Part shown: piece by piece, positions 26,588-35,990 of the stretch
Layout of the letters: each line of letters starts with the position of its first letter
Position numbering within the stretch: position 1 is the first letter of the stretch
From: Sutcliffiella horikoshii
Lineage (GTDB): Bacteria; Bacillota; Bacilli; Bacillales; Bacillaceae_I
DNA length: 64,000 nt
Assembly (NCBI RefSeq): GCF_019931755.1
Contig: NZ_CP082918.1
Location: 2,150,001-2,214,000, forward strand
Reading direction: 5' to 3'
Notes under the pieces: model-generated
What the model was told of the DNA's origin: nothing
Database searches by the model: none
Seen by the model: the letters and a program-made list of their open reading frames with translations, nothing else
Position numbers and translations under genes: made by a program

Positions 26588-27526
26588 ATGACAGAAAAAA
26601 ATAACAACCTGCTTCCCACCCCTAAATTATACCATCAGACGAAATCAATCACGTCCAACCAGCAGGAATATCGAAAGAACTATTTAACAGATATATTAAA
26701 GCAACAGGAAGAAACGAATTTGACTGTTTCTAGAACAGTTAACAAGATTAATGAAAATTTACAACATAGTATGTCTACCCAGGATAAGAATCATCAACTT
26801 TTACTGGATAAATTATACTCCCAGGAAAAATCTCAACAAGATTTATCGGAAATGATAGCCACTCAAGACTTTAATGTACGGCAAGTATCTGACAAAGTAC
26901 TTGTGCACGAAAAATATCATGAGGATCTTACACTAAAACTAAATGATCAGGATAAAAATTATGCGCAACTCCTAGAACTATTAAAAGTTCAGTCATTGTT
27001 AAGTGAAGAACTTCAAGAGAATATCGCATCACATGAAGAAAGCAGTAAGAAGGTAGAGCAAAGACTGGATAAATTGGAAGTTTCACTGGAAGAAGAAAAG
27101 CTATTGAGTCAGGCTACGATAGATCAGTTGGCATATCAAGAGAATCTGACCCGAGGCATCCACACCAAGTTAGAAAAATATGAGGAATTGTATGAAGACA
27201 TTCAATCAAAATTACATGATCAGGAACATTTTTACCAAGAGATAAATAATAAATTACAGGTTCAAGAAATGTTTCACAAGTCGGTAATGGAGCGAATGGA
27301 CAGTCAAGATATTGCCACCCAGAAAATTGCCGATCAGCTTAACTCCTTGAGACAAACACTAGTGGATAAATTGGAGACAGCTATTTCTTCCATTGATAGT
27401 AAATATAAGCAAACACTCCACTATTTGAGTGGAAGTATGATCGGGTTAAAAGAAAGAATTATTCAAAAGGCTCCGGTTGAAAATGAAAACAATGAAGTGA
27501 AAAAAGTAGAAGTGACACAAGAGTAG
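26588..27526 (+). CDS. coiled-coil protein built of 14-residue repeats
   Basis: A 312-residue, almost wholly helical protein of unknown function. Residues 64-161 are seven tandem 14-residue units (TQDKNHQLLLDKLY, SQEKSQQDLSEMIA, TQDFNVRQVSDKVL and so on). After a 21-residue link, five more follow at 183-252 (KYEELYEDIQSKLH, DQEHFYQEINNKLQ). The pattern is x-[QH]-[ED]-x5-hydrophobic-x2-[KR]-[LM]-x, i.e. two heptads per unit. There is no signal peptide or membrane segment. It lies downstream of the coat genes but has its own AAGGAG site and terminator, so a spore role is only a guess. Confidence 0.75.
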   Translation: MTEKNNNLLPTPKLYHQTKSITSNQQEYRKNYLTDILKQQEETNLTVSRTVNKINENLQHSMSTQDKNHQLLLDKLYSQEKSQQDLSEMIATQDFNVRQVSDKVLVHEKYHEDLTLKLNDQDKNYAQLLELLKVQSLLSEELQENIASHEESSKKVEQRLDKLEVSLEEEKLLSQATIDQLAYQENLTRGIHTKLEKYEELYEDIQSKLHDQEHFYQEINNKLQVQEMFHKSVMERMDSQDIATQKIADQLNSLRQTLVDKLETAISSIDSKYKQTLHYLSGSMIGLKERIIQKAPVENENNEVKKVEVTQE

Positions 27527-27547
27527 TCTTCGGGCTGCTCTTTTTTT
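27521..27547 (+). terminator. terminator overlapping a stop codon
   Basis: GAGTAGTC pairs with GGCTGCTC around TTCG and is followed by seven T. The 5' arm includes the TAG of the coiled-coil gene. Confidence 0.75.
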
Positions 27548-27619
27548 CGTTTGATTTTTCTGAACATTCATACTAATATTTAACTAGCACTTACTTTTTC
27601 TATTATGGAGGTTTGGACG

Positions 27620-29260
27620 ATGGCAGAGTTAGTACATAAAACAATAGGTAATCTATTGGATGAAACCGTATCACGTTACCCTGATAAAGAAGCTGTAGTG
27701 TATGTGGAGACAGGATTGCGTTATAGTTATAAAGAATTTCAGCAAATCTGTAATCAAGTGGCGAAAGGCTTAATGAATCTAGGAATTAAAAAAGGAGATC
27801 ATATTGCGGTTTGGGCATCCAATAAACCTGAGTGGTTAATTACCCAATATGCAAGTGCAAAAATTGGTGCCGTTTTAGTTACAGTAAATACTAGCTATCA
27901 ATCGAAGGAACTCGAATATCTCTTACGTCAATCAGAATCCACCACCCTTCTTCTTATGGACAATTTTAAAGGGGTAAGCTACTTGGATATGCTTCAAGAG
28001 CTATGTCCAGAGCTTGAAAACTGTGCACCTGGAGAACTTGCTTCTAATAGATTACCTAAGTTAAAGAACATTATTTTTATGGGCAGCGAAAGACACCCGG
28101 GTATGTTCACATGGGATGACCTTTTGAATAAAGCATCAACTATTACAGACGAAGAGTTAATGACCCTACAAAACAGTACAAGCTATGAGGATGTCATCAA
28201 CATGCAATATACATCTGGTACTACAGGCTTCCCAAAAGGAGTCATGCTTACCCACTCCAACATTATCAACAATGCCATTAATGTGGCGGAATGCCAGAAG
28301 CTTACCGTAGAAGATAGAATATGCATTCCGGTTCCTTTTTTCCATTGTTTTGGTTGTGTGATGGGCACCCTTGCTGCTGTAGCTACAGGAGCAACGATGG
28401 TCCCACTTGTAATGTTTGATCCACTATTAGTTCTAAAAGCGGTGGAACAAGAAAAATGTACGGCGCTTTACGGAGTTCCAACCATGTTCATCGCCGAACT
28501 AAACCATCCGGATTTTGAAGAATATGATTTATCCAGTTTACGTACCGGTATTATGGCAGGGTCACCTTGTCCTACGGAGATTATGAAAAGAGTTGTTCAT
28601 GATATGGGAGCTAAGGAAATTACTATCGCTTATGGGCAAACAGAAGCCTCCCCTGTTATTACACAAACACGACCATACGACAGCATTGAAAGAAGAGTTT
28701 CAACTGTTGGAAGCGCTTTAGATAATGTAGAAGTGAAAATTATTGATCCTGCAACAGGTGAAACTGTGCCAACTGGCATTCAAGGTGAACTTTGTACGCG
28801 GGGCTACCTTGTCATGAAAGGCTATTACAATATGGAAGATCAGACAAAAGATACGATTGATAAAGATGGATGGCTTCATACAGGAGATCTTGCCACAATC
28901 GATGAGGATGGATATGTGGTCATAACAGGCAGGTTGAAAGATATGATCATCCGTGGCGGAGAGAATATTTATCCACGAGAGATAGAGGAGTTTTTATATT
29001 CCCATCCGAAAATATTTGATGTTCAAATCGTAGGAGTTCCTGATGAAAAGTTCGGCGAGCAAGTTGCAGCATTTATTAAAGTCAAACCAGGCGAAAGCTT
29101 AGACAGTCAAGAAGTCAAAGACTACTGCACTGGAAAAATATCTAAATATAAAATACCTTACTATGTAGAGATAGTAGACGAGTATCCAATGACAGCATCT
29201 GGAAAGATACAAAAATTCAAACTCAGAGAACATGCCGTAAATACACTGGTGAAAATATAA
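27620..29260 (+). CDS. acyl-CoA synthetase (AMP-binding, YngI-like)
   Basis: A 546-residue member of the ANL adenylating superfamily. Core motifs are [18 protein letters not shown] near residue 195, AYGQTEASP near 335, GWLHTGDLA near 415 and [15 protein letters not shown] near 435; the catalytic lysine is in [12 protein letters not shown] near the C-terminus. It is expected to activate a medium- or short-chain carboxylic acid as an AMP ester and pass it to CoA. The ATG at 27620 has GGAGG upstream; the ATG at 27605 contains that site. Monocistronic, with a terminator shared with the convergent aldolase gene. Confidence 0.9.
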   Translation: MAELVHKTIGNLLDETVSRYPDKEAVVYVETGLRYSYKEFQQICNQVAKGLMNLGIKKGDHIAVWASNKPEWLITQYASAKIGAVLVTVNTSYQSKELEYLLRQSESTTLLLMDNFKGVSYLDMLQELCPELENCAPGELASNRLPKLKNIIFMGSERHPGMFTWDDLLNKASTITDEELMTLQNSTSYEDVINMQYTSGTTGFPKGVMLTHSNIINNAINVAECQKLTVEDRICIPVPFFHCFGCVMGTLAAVATGATMVPLVMFDPLLVLKAVEQEKCTALYGVPTMFIAELNHPDFEEYDLSSLRTGIMAGSPCPTEIMKRVVHDMGAKEITIAYGQTEASPVITQTRPYDSIERRVSTVGSALDNVEVKIIDPATGETVPTGIQGELCTRGYLVMKGYYNMEDQTKDTIDKDGWLHTGDLATIDEDGYVVITGRLKDMIIRGGENIYPREIEEFLYSHPKIFDVQIVGVPDEKFGEQVAAFIKVKPGESLDSQEVKDYCTGKISKYKIPYYVEIVDEYPMTASGKIQKFKLREHAVNTLVKI

Positions 29261-29297
29261 AACGGTAAGGGGTATTGTGCCCCTTACCGTTTTATTT
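29259..29297 (+). terminator. bidirectional terminator
   Basis: Perfect 14-bp stem AAAACGGTAAGGGG/CCCCTTACCGTTTT between the convergent synthetase and aldolase genes. Confidence 0.9.
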
Positions 29298-30323
29298 TCT
29301 AGTTTTCACTATCTCATCTATCACACTAATAATTCTCTCCATGTCCCCTCTGCCCACATCAAAATGAGTCGTGAGTCGAACAAGTGTAGGTCCAAAGGTA
29401 ACAGCCAAAACACCCTTCTCTTTTAATGCTTGTACAAACTGCTCTGCCTTAATACCTAAACCTGATACATCCAGCACCACAATATTCGTATCAACCGAAT
29501 TCACTATTTTTAACGGGCTGATTCCCCTTATTCCATCAGCAAGAAAGGTGGCATTATCATGATCTTCTGAAAGTCTTTCTGTCATCTGTGTTAAAGCAAT
29601 TAAGCCAGGTGCCGCAATAATTCCAACTTGCCTCAATCCTCCACCAAGTCGCTTTCTCCATTTTCGAGCTCGTTTAATGAAATCGTTAGAGCCGGCAATA
29701 ATCGAACCAACTGGTGCACCTAACCCTTTAGAAAGACATATTTGAACAGTATCGCAATGTTTTGTGAATTCTTGTATAGGTGTGCCCGAACTTGCTGCGG
29801 CATTAAAAAGTCGAGCACCGTCCACGTGAACAGGGATAGAATATCTCTGTGCCACTTCATAGATTTCTGCCATGTTTGATACAGGCACCACTGCCCCGCC
29901 AGCACGATTATGTGTGTTTTCTATACAAATCAGACCGGTTTCAGGAAAGTGTTGATCTTCCCCACGTATAGCAGATTCTATATCTTGTGGATTCATTATC
30001 CCATTTACGCCTGGTATGGTTCTTGTTTGGACCCCTGCCAAAGCGGCAACAGCACCAGATTCGTAATAAAAAATATGTGACTCTTCCTCTAGTAATATCT
30101 CATTTCCTGGTCGGCAATGCGTCAACACCGCAATTTGATTACCTTGTGTTCCGCTAGTAACAAACAGTGCCGCTTCTTTTCCCAGAATTTCTGCCGCTTT
30201 TTCTTCTAACAGCGTAACTGTCGGGTCTTCTCCGTATACATCATCTCCCACCTCTGCTTCATAGGAGGCCTTTCTCATTTCCTTTGTCGGTTTTGTAACT
30301 GTATCACTTCTTACATCAATCAT
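29292..30323 (-). CDS. ltaE: low-specificity L-threonine aldolase
   Basis: A 343-residue PLP enzyme that cleaves threonine or allo-threonine to glycine and acetaldehyde. MIDVRSDTVTKPT opens the protein as in this family, and ENTHNRAGG near residue 137 and VHVDGARLFNAA near 165 are conserved. The PLP lysine lies in CLSKGLGAPVGS near 199. RKRLGGGLRQVG near 225 is also typical. Length matches. It is a single gene; a threonine/glycine interconversion role is inferred. Confidence 0.92.
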   Translation of the reverse strand: MIDVRSDTVTKPTKEMRKASYEAEVGDDVYGEDPTVTLLEEKAAEILGKEAALFVTSGTQGNQIAVLTHCRPGNEILLEEESHIFYYESGAVAALAGVQTRTIPGVNGIMNPQDIESAIRGEDQHFPETGLICIENTHNRAGGAVVPVSNMAEIYEVAQRYSIPVHVDGARLFNAAASSGTPIQEFTKHCDTVQICLSKGLGAPVGSIIAGSNDFIKRARKWRKRLGGGLRQVGIIAAPGLIALTQMTERLSEDHDNATFLADGIRGISPLKIVNSVDTNIVVLDVSGLGIKAEQFVQALKEKGVLAVTFGPTLVRLTTHFDVGRGDMERIISVIDEIVKTRK

Positions 30324-30484
30324 AACGCCTATCCCCTTTTCTTTTTCTTTTTAGTTTACCAGAATACTATTTATTTCGCATACCGTAAAATAATCTACCA
30401 TCCCTTCTCCTTCACGTGCTATGATTATGAATATACAAATGTTGGCTAATAGGTCCATTATCAACCTAAGGAGTTTAAACTAAT

Positions 30485-31729
30485 ATGCAGGCACAAAAAA
30501 TTAGACAAGATACCGCAACCAATGAAACCTCAACCGTTTACCCAATACTTTTTATTATCGGCCTTGTTCACCTGCTGAATGACTCTTTACAATCAGTGGT
30601 TCCGGCCTTATTCCCCGTGTTGCAAAATTCCATGGGGCTCACATTTACACAACTTGGACTAATTGCATTTGCATTAAATGCGACATCTTCGCTTATTCAA
30701 CCAATTGTGGGGATTATTACAGATAAAAGACCTTCACCTTATGCCCTGCCAATCGGACTTACCTTTTCTTTATTCGGAATTATTGGTTTGGCCTTGGCAC
30801 CAAGCTTTTGGGTGATTATTATTTCTGTGTTGTTTATTGGACTAGGTTCTGCTGCATTCCATCCTGAAGGTTCCCGTGTTGCATATATGGCGGCAGGAAA
30901 CCGCAGGGGGCTGGCACAGTCTATTTACCAGGTAGGGGGCAACTCTGGGCAGGCCTTGGCTCCTTTGATGGCAGCTTATATCCTGTTACCACTCGGACAA
31001 AAAGGCGTGTTATGGTTTACAATTGTCGCTGCCGCAGCTGTCCTATTACTTTTATACATCGCTGCTTGGTACAAACAGCAAGTAGCAAATACAAACAGAC
31101 CATTAAAACAAAAGAAGAAAACGATCAAAGTTAAATCAACGGATAAATCTATTAGAAATAAACGGATCATCATCTTTTCGATTTGTTTGCTAATTTTTCT
31201 GGTATTTGCTCGTTCATGGTTCCATGCAGGAATCACCAACTTCTATGCTTTTTACGCCATTGAGAACTATGGAATACCTATCGCAGATTCACAAATATAT
31301 ATTTTCGTGTTTTTAGGTGCTGGTGCAGTGGGCACATTTTTTGGAGGACCATTGGCAGATCGTTTCGGAAAGAGGCTTGTAATTTCTCTTTCTATGCTGG
31401 GGTCTGCTCCACTTGCATTGTTGCTGCCTTTTGTAGGTCCCACACTTGCCTATATACTTGTTGCCATTATCGGATTCATCATCCTTTCTAGCTTTTCGGT
31501 AACGGTCGTGTACGCTCAAGAGCTGGTGCCTGGTCGAATCGGCTTGGTTTCCGGTCTGATTGTAGGACTGGCGTTTGGAATGGGGGCCGTGGGATCCGTT
31601 GCGCTTGGAGTTCTGGCAGATTGGGTCGGGTTAACAAACACCATCATATTTACTGTGTGTCTACCTTTTATAGGATTGTTGACGTTCTTCCTTCCTAGTG
31701 ATCAGAAAGTTAGAGAAATGCATAACTAA
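30485..31729 (+). CDS. MFS transporter, fosmidomycin-resistance (Fsr) type
   Basis: A 414-residue, 12-helix major facilitator. The N-terminus (HLLNDSLQSVVPALFPVLQ, residues 29-47) and SAAFHPEGSRVAYMAAG near 120 are characteristic of Fsr-like exporters. The loop between helices 6 and 7 is strongly basic (LKQKKKTIKVKS), and GGPLADRFGKR is the second-half MFS motif. The natural substrate is unknown; resistance to fosmidomycin is known only for relatives. AAGGAG lies before the ATG and a strong terminator follows. Confidence 0.87.
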   Translation: MQAQKIRQDTATNETSTVYPILFIIGLVHLLNDSLQSVVPALFPVLQNSMGLTFTQLGLIAFALNATSSLIQPIVGIITDKRPSPYALPIGLTFSLFGIIGLALAPSFWVIIISVLFIGLGSAAFHPEGSRVAYMAAGNRRGLAQSIYQVGGNSGQALAPLMAAYILLPLGQKGVLWFTIVAAAAVLLLLYIAAWYKQQVANTNRPLKQKKKTIKVKSTDKSIRNKRIIIFSICLLIFLVFARSWFHAGITNFYAFYAIENYGIPIADSQIYIFVFLGAGAVGTFFGGPLADRFGKRLVISLSMLGSAPLALLLPFVGPTLAYILVAIIGFIILSSFSVTVVYAQELVPGRIGLVSGLIVGLAFGMGAVGSVALGVLADWVGLTNTIIFTVCLPFIGLLTFFLPSDQKVREMHN

Positions 31730-31767
31730 AGGAAAGAAAGGGTCCCTGTTGACCCTTTCTTTCCTTT
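31728..31767 (+). terminator. terminator of the MFS gene
   Basis: AAAGGAAAGAAAGGGTC pairs perfectly with GACCCTTTCTTTCCTTT around CCTGTT. Confidence 0.88.
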
Positions 31768-31818
31768 TGCCTATACTGTTAAAGTGCTTAAAGATACCTA
31801 GCGAAAATGGTGATAAAA

Positions 31819-32886
31819 ATGGATTTTGATATAAAATCATTAGCCTTTTACCTTATTGAAGTAGAAGGCAGTGGAGATAATGCCAAGAAACAATATAAAC
31901 CGATGGCAGTATTGGATGAAACTACATATGAAGAAAGTGCATTAAAACCTTTCCTAGACGGAGAATTGATGAAAATCACCAAAAGGAAGGTAGATCGACA
32001 CCCTAAAAATGAACAAGTACCAACAAAGATTGGGCGATTTATTGTAGAACCTGGCTACGACCTGGGCTCAAACCCCAACTATAACCAATTTAACCGGATC
32101 AAACAGGCCGAAAGCTTAGAAGCATTTTCCTCTGCGGCAGATGAAATAGCTTCCACCTATACAGATACAACGGCGGTAAGAGGTGGTGTACTTATTGTCA
32201 CCAGGGCTAAATTAAATAAATATTTTGATGAGCCCTTTGTTTTTATTTTAAAATGTGACTTTGAACAAAAAGTTGCTTCCATCACAAATGAACAGACGCT
32301 GATTCATAATGTCCAGATGGCCATTACCACAAAAAACATGAAGTCCATTCAGTATCCATTTATGATAGAGGACGGTATGGTGGAAGAAGGAGAATTAAAG
32401 ATCCACCAGTCCTCTCACTCTCGTTACTTCGAGGATTTCCTGAAGTATGTAGAATATGGTGAGTCGATGCCAGAAATCATAAAGAACCAAGTGATGGGGA
32501 TGGTTCACCAAGAAATTTCCGAAACCTATCAAGAGGAAAGCGAAGAAAAAGAAAAAGTGGAACAAGCCATGGAAGCCTGGGCTACTTCACCGAAAAGAGA
32601 ACTTCAGGAGCGTTGGTCCGACGAACAAGTAATAGAGGCCTCCTCCTCCATCATCGAACAGACACCGGATATAGAATTGAAATTCAAGCTTGATCATATC
32701 TCGGTTAAAGCCTTATTGGCGGACTTTGGTGAAAATGTCCATATAGCCAAGATTAACGACCGTTATGTTGTCCTTCTTGAAGGGGATTATCTTCAATTTG
32801 AAAAGAATGTCTCCCCTGTTGAGATGTTAAAGCCGAGTGAATTGACGATGATTTTAGAGCGGTTAAATAAAAAATACAGTTCCTAA
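31819..32886 (+). CDS. DUF3900-family protein
   Basis: A 355-residue soluble protein of the Bacillus-specific DUF3900 group, as I recall the family. It begins MDFDIKSLAFYLIEVEGSGDN. A long acidic, probably helical stretch near residues 230-265 (ETYQEESEEKEKVEQAMEAW) separates an alpha/beta N-terminal part from a C-terminal domain. No catalytic motif can be picked out. The ATG at 31819 is used because GGTGAT lies four bases upstream, while the ATG at 31807 overlaps it. Function unknown. Confidence 0.7.
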   Translation: MDFDIKSLAFYLIEVEGSGDNAKKQYKPMAVLDETTYEESALKPFLDGELMKITKRKVDRHPKNEQVPTKIGRFIVEPGYDLGSNPNYNQFNRIKQAESLEAFSSAADEIASTYTDTTAVRGGVLIVTRAKLNKYFDEPFVFILKCDFEQKVASITNEQTLIHNVQMAITTKNMKSIQYPFMIEDGMVEEGELKIHQSSHSRYFEDFLKYVEYGESMPEIIKNQVMGMVHQEISETYQEESEEKEKVEQAMEAWATSPKRELQERWSDEQVIEASSSIIEQTPDIELKFKLDHISVKALLADFGENVHIAKINDRYVVLLEGDYLQFEKNVSPVEMLKPSELTMILERLNKKYSS

Positions 32887-32955
32887 CACCAATCTAAGAA
32901 TAATTTGAACAAGCATTGAGAGAATAAGAACAAATACCTTTTAGGGGTGACTCTC

Positions 32956-33078
32956 ATGGATTGGATGTCCATCATTCGGTATGCTTGCTCTATCACCGGA
33001 ATCATTTGTCTTGGCTTTACGTATAAACATATGTTAAAAAGCTCACGAGCTAAAGGAAAAACTATGGATAGGAAATAA
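32956..33078 (+). CDS. small membrane peptide, 40 aa
   Basis: A short frame with an AGGGGTGA ribosome site five bases before its ATG. It encodes one hydrophobic segment (SIIRYACSITGIICLGFTY) and a lysine/arginine-rich tail ending MDRK. It begins 70 bases after the DUF3900 gene in the same direction. The good ribosome site and membrane-like composition argue for translation, but short frames occur by chance and I do not recognise a family. Confidence 0.45.
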   Translation: MDWMSIIRYACSITGIICLGFTYKHMLKSSRAKGKTMDRK

Positions 33079-33086
33079 GGAAAAAT

Positions 33087-33109
33087 AACAAGAACCACAC
33101 GTTCTTGTT
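33087..33109. other. perfect hairpin after the 40-aa gene
   Basis: AACAAGAAC and GTTCTTGTT pair around CACAC. On the plus strand no T-run follows; on the minus strand ATTTTTCC does, so it could end minus-strand transcripts coming through the neighbouring repeat. Confidence 0.4.
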
Positions 33110-33125
33110 AAACCTAAAAATTTTA

Positions 33126-33483
33126 GTTGATTGGGTAATCGACGCTGTTGCTTTCCGCGAATGGCTTCGCTTTCCGCGGGACGGTGTTTGAGCCTCCTCA
33201 CAACGCTTCAGGGGTCTCAAACTACCGATACTCCCCCGCTGGAGTCTTCGCCATTTGCTCCAATCCACAGCTAGAAATTATGTTAAAGAAACGTTATTGG
33301 TTTATCATAACTCGGTTAGTTAACTTTATTGACCTCAAGGTGAATGAAGTCATCTTGTTAATTGGAGTGGAAGGCGCGCAGACGCCCGCGGGAGGAAGGG
33401 ACAGGTGAGACCCCGGAAGGCGAAGCCTGAGGAGGCTCACGGACCGCCCGCAGGCAAGCGAAGCGCCTGGAACGGAAATCAAC
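33126..33483 (-). repeat. composite hairpin repeat, locus 4 (inverted orientation)
   Basis: Reverse orientation of the composite seen at 3181-3520. It holds unit B (about 33140-33272), an 85-bp linker (33273-33356) and unit A (33357-33483). The linker reads, on the minus strand, AACAAGATGACTTCATTCACC and onward and is clearly homologous to the linker at 42404-42488. This fills most of the 466-bp gap between two convergent transcription units. Confidence 0.85.
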
Positions 33484-33506
33484 AGTTTTATTGATTAATC
33501 ATCATT

Positions 33507-33541
33507 TAAAAAAGAAGGCTGGGAAATTTCTCCCTGCCTTC
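33507..33541 (-). terminator. terminator of the VOC gene
   Basis: GAAGGC-TGGGA pairs with TCCCT-GCCTTC, with a T-rich run on the minus strand. Confidence 0.8.
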
Positions 33542-33544
33542 TCT

Positions 33545-33937
33545 TTATTTTACCGGTGTTTCAAACAATTCTATCCATTCTCCGTCCGGCCCTGCAAAAA
33601 AGATATATCTTGCTCCATTTGGCAGCGTCGTGATCTCCTGTTCGATAAAGGTGACATCCAAGCTTTTCAATCTCTGATGCTCCGTCTCTACATCATCTAC
33701 AGTTAAGGCAATATGATGGACTTTGCCTTCTACCGGTAGATCGTCATTATAGCCTTGAATAAGCTCTAACTCCGTTTCTTCCCTTTCGTTAAAACCAAGA
33801 AATGCAAGTTTTATTTCCCCGTTCGGATGATCTAATTGCCCCTTTAAAGAAAATCCGACCACTTTCGTATAGAACTCTATGGATGCCTGAATATCCTTCA
33901 CCATGATTCCAACATGTTCTAACCTTTTAATTGCCAT
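33545..33937 (-). CDS. VOC-family (glyoxalase I-like) protein
   Basis: A 130-residue vicinal oxygen chelate protein with two beta-alpha-beta-beta-beta halves. Likely metal ligands are His8 (LEHVGIMV), the Glu of TELELIQG near residue 58, the His of VHHIALTV near 74 and the Glu of GEWIELFE near 124. This set fits glyoxalase I-like enzymes, but dioxygenases and resistance proteins share the fold. Single gene on the minus strand, just downstream of nrnB; a terminator follows. Confidence 0.85.
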   Translation of the reverse strand: MAIKRLEHVGIMVKDIQASIEFYTKVVGFSLKGQLDHPNGEIKLAFLGFNEREETELELIQGYNDDLPVEGKVHHIALTVDDVETEHQRLKSLDVTFIEQEITTLPNGARYIFFAGPDGEWIELFETPVK

Positions 33938-33963
33938 ACTCCATCTCTCCCATTATATATATG

Positions 33964-35154
33964 TTAGTTTGTTTTTAACCTTCTAATGTTTTCAACTAGA
34001 AAATTGACATATTCCTCGTCTTTAACCAACCATGCTGCAAATTTTCTTTTTATAAAAGTTTCTGCTTCCTGAAAAGAAGAGAAGGTTGTATCCAAAAACT
34101 TTTCCTTGTTTTCCACCTTCCATGTGCCGTCTTCCTTCGGTAAAAGAAACAATGTTCCTTTTTCTTTGGAATCATACAACACACCATTAGGAGATTCTTT
34201 TACATTGAAAACGTTGTGACGAGCGTCTTGTTTGAGAGGATGTAACGGAAATGCCTCCGCTACAAAAAGCTTGTACGCTTGTTCATTTAAATTACAACCA
34301 GATGCCTTAGCATGGCCTCCCCCATCAAATTTACCGGCGACTTGCGAAACGTCGACATCATCATGTATGGTGCGCAAGCTAATACGTTTGCTTCCCATAT
34401 TAATCATAGCGATATAATCCAAGTGGGGATTTTCCTTCCCCAAAACATTACCAAGTTCCGAAAGAAATGATTCAGCATGGACAATTCCAACCCAATTATC
34501 CCCAACAGGCTTTTGAATAATTTCTCTGCGTTTTTTTCGCAAATACCTTTCCAGTTTTTGCTCTTCCATATCAAGGATCTGAGTCTCAAAATCATCAAAA
34601 TCGAATTTGGCGGCACTTGTTAACTTTTGAAGCATTCTCGATTCAAAGTCATCAATAGAAATCATGTACAAAAGGTCGTTCAATCTTTTTGCCTTTGTAT
34701 TATTATTTCGATCCCATTCCCATGTATCATACTGACGTATCAATTCCACTACTTCATCTAAGGGTTCTGACCGGTCTATTAAACCTTGCTCTAATAAATA
34801 CTCATAAAATAAAGATGTGGCACTTGTCAGTCTGCCATCCTCATACTCGACCGTAACAGAAGCCCAGCTATATTCATTAAGATGAATGGCAGTTTTATGA
34901 TGATCAATGAATTGAACGAAGCCTTCTTGTTGTTTGGCAAAATGGTCGAGTTTTTTTGCGTTTTCCTCATTGACCGATAAATCTGTTATGTATATTTGAT
35001 GCCTTGGAGTTGCTTCTTCCATAAACTCCGCAACCTGATAATTTAAACTGCCGACTGAATTATAATGAACCTTCACTTTTTCATCAAACGCAAGCTTGGC
35101 CAATATCCCGCAGCCTACCCCATCCAGGTCATTATGTGTAAAAAGATGAATCAA
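33964..35154 (-). CDS. nrnB: DHH-family oligoribonuclease NrnB
   Basis: A 396-residue DHH/DHHA1 phosphoesterase matching B. subtilis NrnB (YngD) in length and layout. Motifs: FTHNDLDGVGCG (metal site), ITDLSV, the DHH motif in FIDHHKTA near residue 88, and the DHHA1 glycine-rich motif KFDGGGHAKASGC near 280. The family degrades short RNA oligonucleotides to mononucleotides and can cleave pAp or pGpG. The C-terminal 100 residues are outside the catalytic core. It is followed by the VOC gene at 26 bases and preceded by msrA. Confidence 0.87.
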   Translation of the reverse strand: MIHLFTHNDLDGVGCGILAKLAFDEKVKVHYNSVGSLNYQVAEFMEEATPRHQIYITDLSVNEENAKKLDHFAKQQEGFVQFIDHHKTAIHLNEYSWASVTVEYEDGRLTSATSLFYEYLLEQGLIDRSEPLDEVVELIRQYDTWEWDRNNNTKAKRLNDLLYMISIDDFESRMLQKLTSAAKFDFDDFETQILDMEEQKLERYLRKKRREIIQKPVGDNWVGIVHAESFLSELGNVLGKENPHLDYIAMINMGSKRISLRTIHDDVDVSQVAGKFDGGGHAKASGCNLNEQAYKLFVAEAFPLHPLKQDARHNVFNVKESPNGVLYDSKEKGTLFLLPKEDGTWKVENKEKFLDTTFSSFQEAETFIKRKFAAWLVKDEEYVNFLVENIRRLKTN

Positions 35155-35202
35155 TTGTAGTCCCCCTTATTCATATGGGTAAGCATTTATTACCACCCTC
35201 TC

Positions 35203-35748
35203 TTACTTTGTATATTCTTCTCCCCAATACTCTTTTATATGAGCATCTCTTCCTGATTCTTGACGTTCTTGTTTATATTTTTCAGGATTCTTCTTATAAA
35301 ATTTTTGATGATATTCTTCTGCTTCATAAAATGGAGTCGCCGGTTTAATTTCGGTTACAATTGGCTTTTTATATCTTCCGCTTGCTTCTAACTCCTGTTT
35401 AGTTTTCTCTGCAAGCTTTTGCTGATCTTCATTATGGTAAAAGATAGCTGTTCGGTACTGACTTCCTCTATCAAAAAATTGCCCTCCATCGTCTGTCGGA
35501 TCAATTTGCGGCCAATATAACTCCAATAATTTTTCATAAGGAAAAAGATCAGGGTTAAATTCAATCTGGACAGCTTCGTAATGACCTGTATTGCCTTTTT
35601 TAATTTCTTCGTATGTAGGATTAGAGACATTACCTCCCGTGTAACCGGAAACTACTTTTTCAATGCCAGGCATCTCGTCAAAAGGTTTGACCATGCACCA
35701 AAAACATCCTCCAGCAAAGGTAGCGAGTTCTGTTTTGTTCGTTGTCAT
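35203..35748 (-). CDS. msrA: peptide-methionine (S)-S-oxide reductase
   Basis: A 181-residue MsrA. The signature GGCFWCM (catalytic Cys near residue 14) is followed by VVSGYTGG, GHYEAVQIEF, DPTDDGGQFFDRGSQYRTAIFY and AEEYHQKF. It repairs S-oxidised methionine in proteins. The ATG at 35748 is chosen because GGAGG lies 11 bases upstream and the ATG at 35766 sits on that site. No MsrB is fused or adjacent. Confidence 0.95.
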   Translation of the reverse strand: MTTNKTELATFAGGCFWCMVKPFDEMPGIEKVVSGYTGGNVSNPTYEEIKKGNTGHYEAVQIEFNPDLFPYEKLLELYWPQIDPTDDGGQFFDRGSQYRTAIFYHNEDQQKLAEKTKQELEASGRYKKPIVTEIKPATPFYEAEEYHQKFYKKNPEKYKQERQESGRDAHIKEYWGEEYTK

Positions 35749-35899
35749 ATTGTTGTATTCCTCCATCTTTTAGGTGTGTTTGATGGAATTTTACACTAAC
35801 TATCTAGTAGTTACAATAACTACGCTCAAATACTACAGCAGTTGTTTACATAATAAAGTTATAAACCACCTTATATAAATTAAATAGTTAAACATTTTA

Positions 35900-35947
35900 A
35901 TGATGGCGTTTACAATGATTTACACTTACCTAAGAATATTGTACGAT
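35900..35947 (+). promoter_or_regulatory. promoter of the membrane protein gene, possible cre upstream
   Basis: TTTACA (35919-35924), a 17-base spacer and TACGAT (35942-35947) form a sigma-A-like promoter. Just upstream, ATGATGGCGTTTACAA (35900-35915) matches the cre pattern with two mismatches. The implied transcript start near 35954 favours the later ATG of the next gene. Confidence 0.5.
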
Positions 35948-35990
35948 AATTCTTTGTGAAAAAATGAACGATAGGAGTCTGATCAGAAAG

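Noticed and set aside
33148..33482. Overlapping frames in both strands of the composite repeat
   Set aside because: Repeat-encoded; they share the sequence LLIGVEGAQTPAGGRDR with the copy at 3254-3475 and have no other support.
35900..35915. Firm CcpA site before the YhfA/GltS-like gene
   Set aside because: Two mismatches to the cre pattern; kept only as a possibility in the promoter entry.
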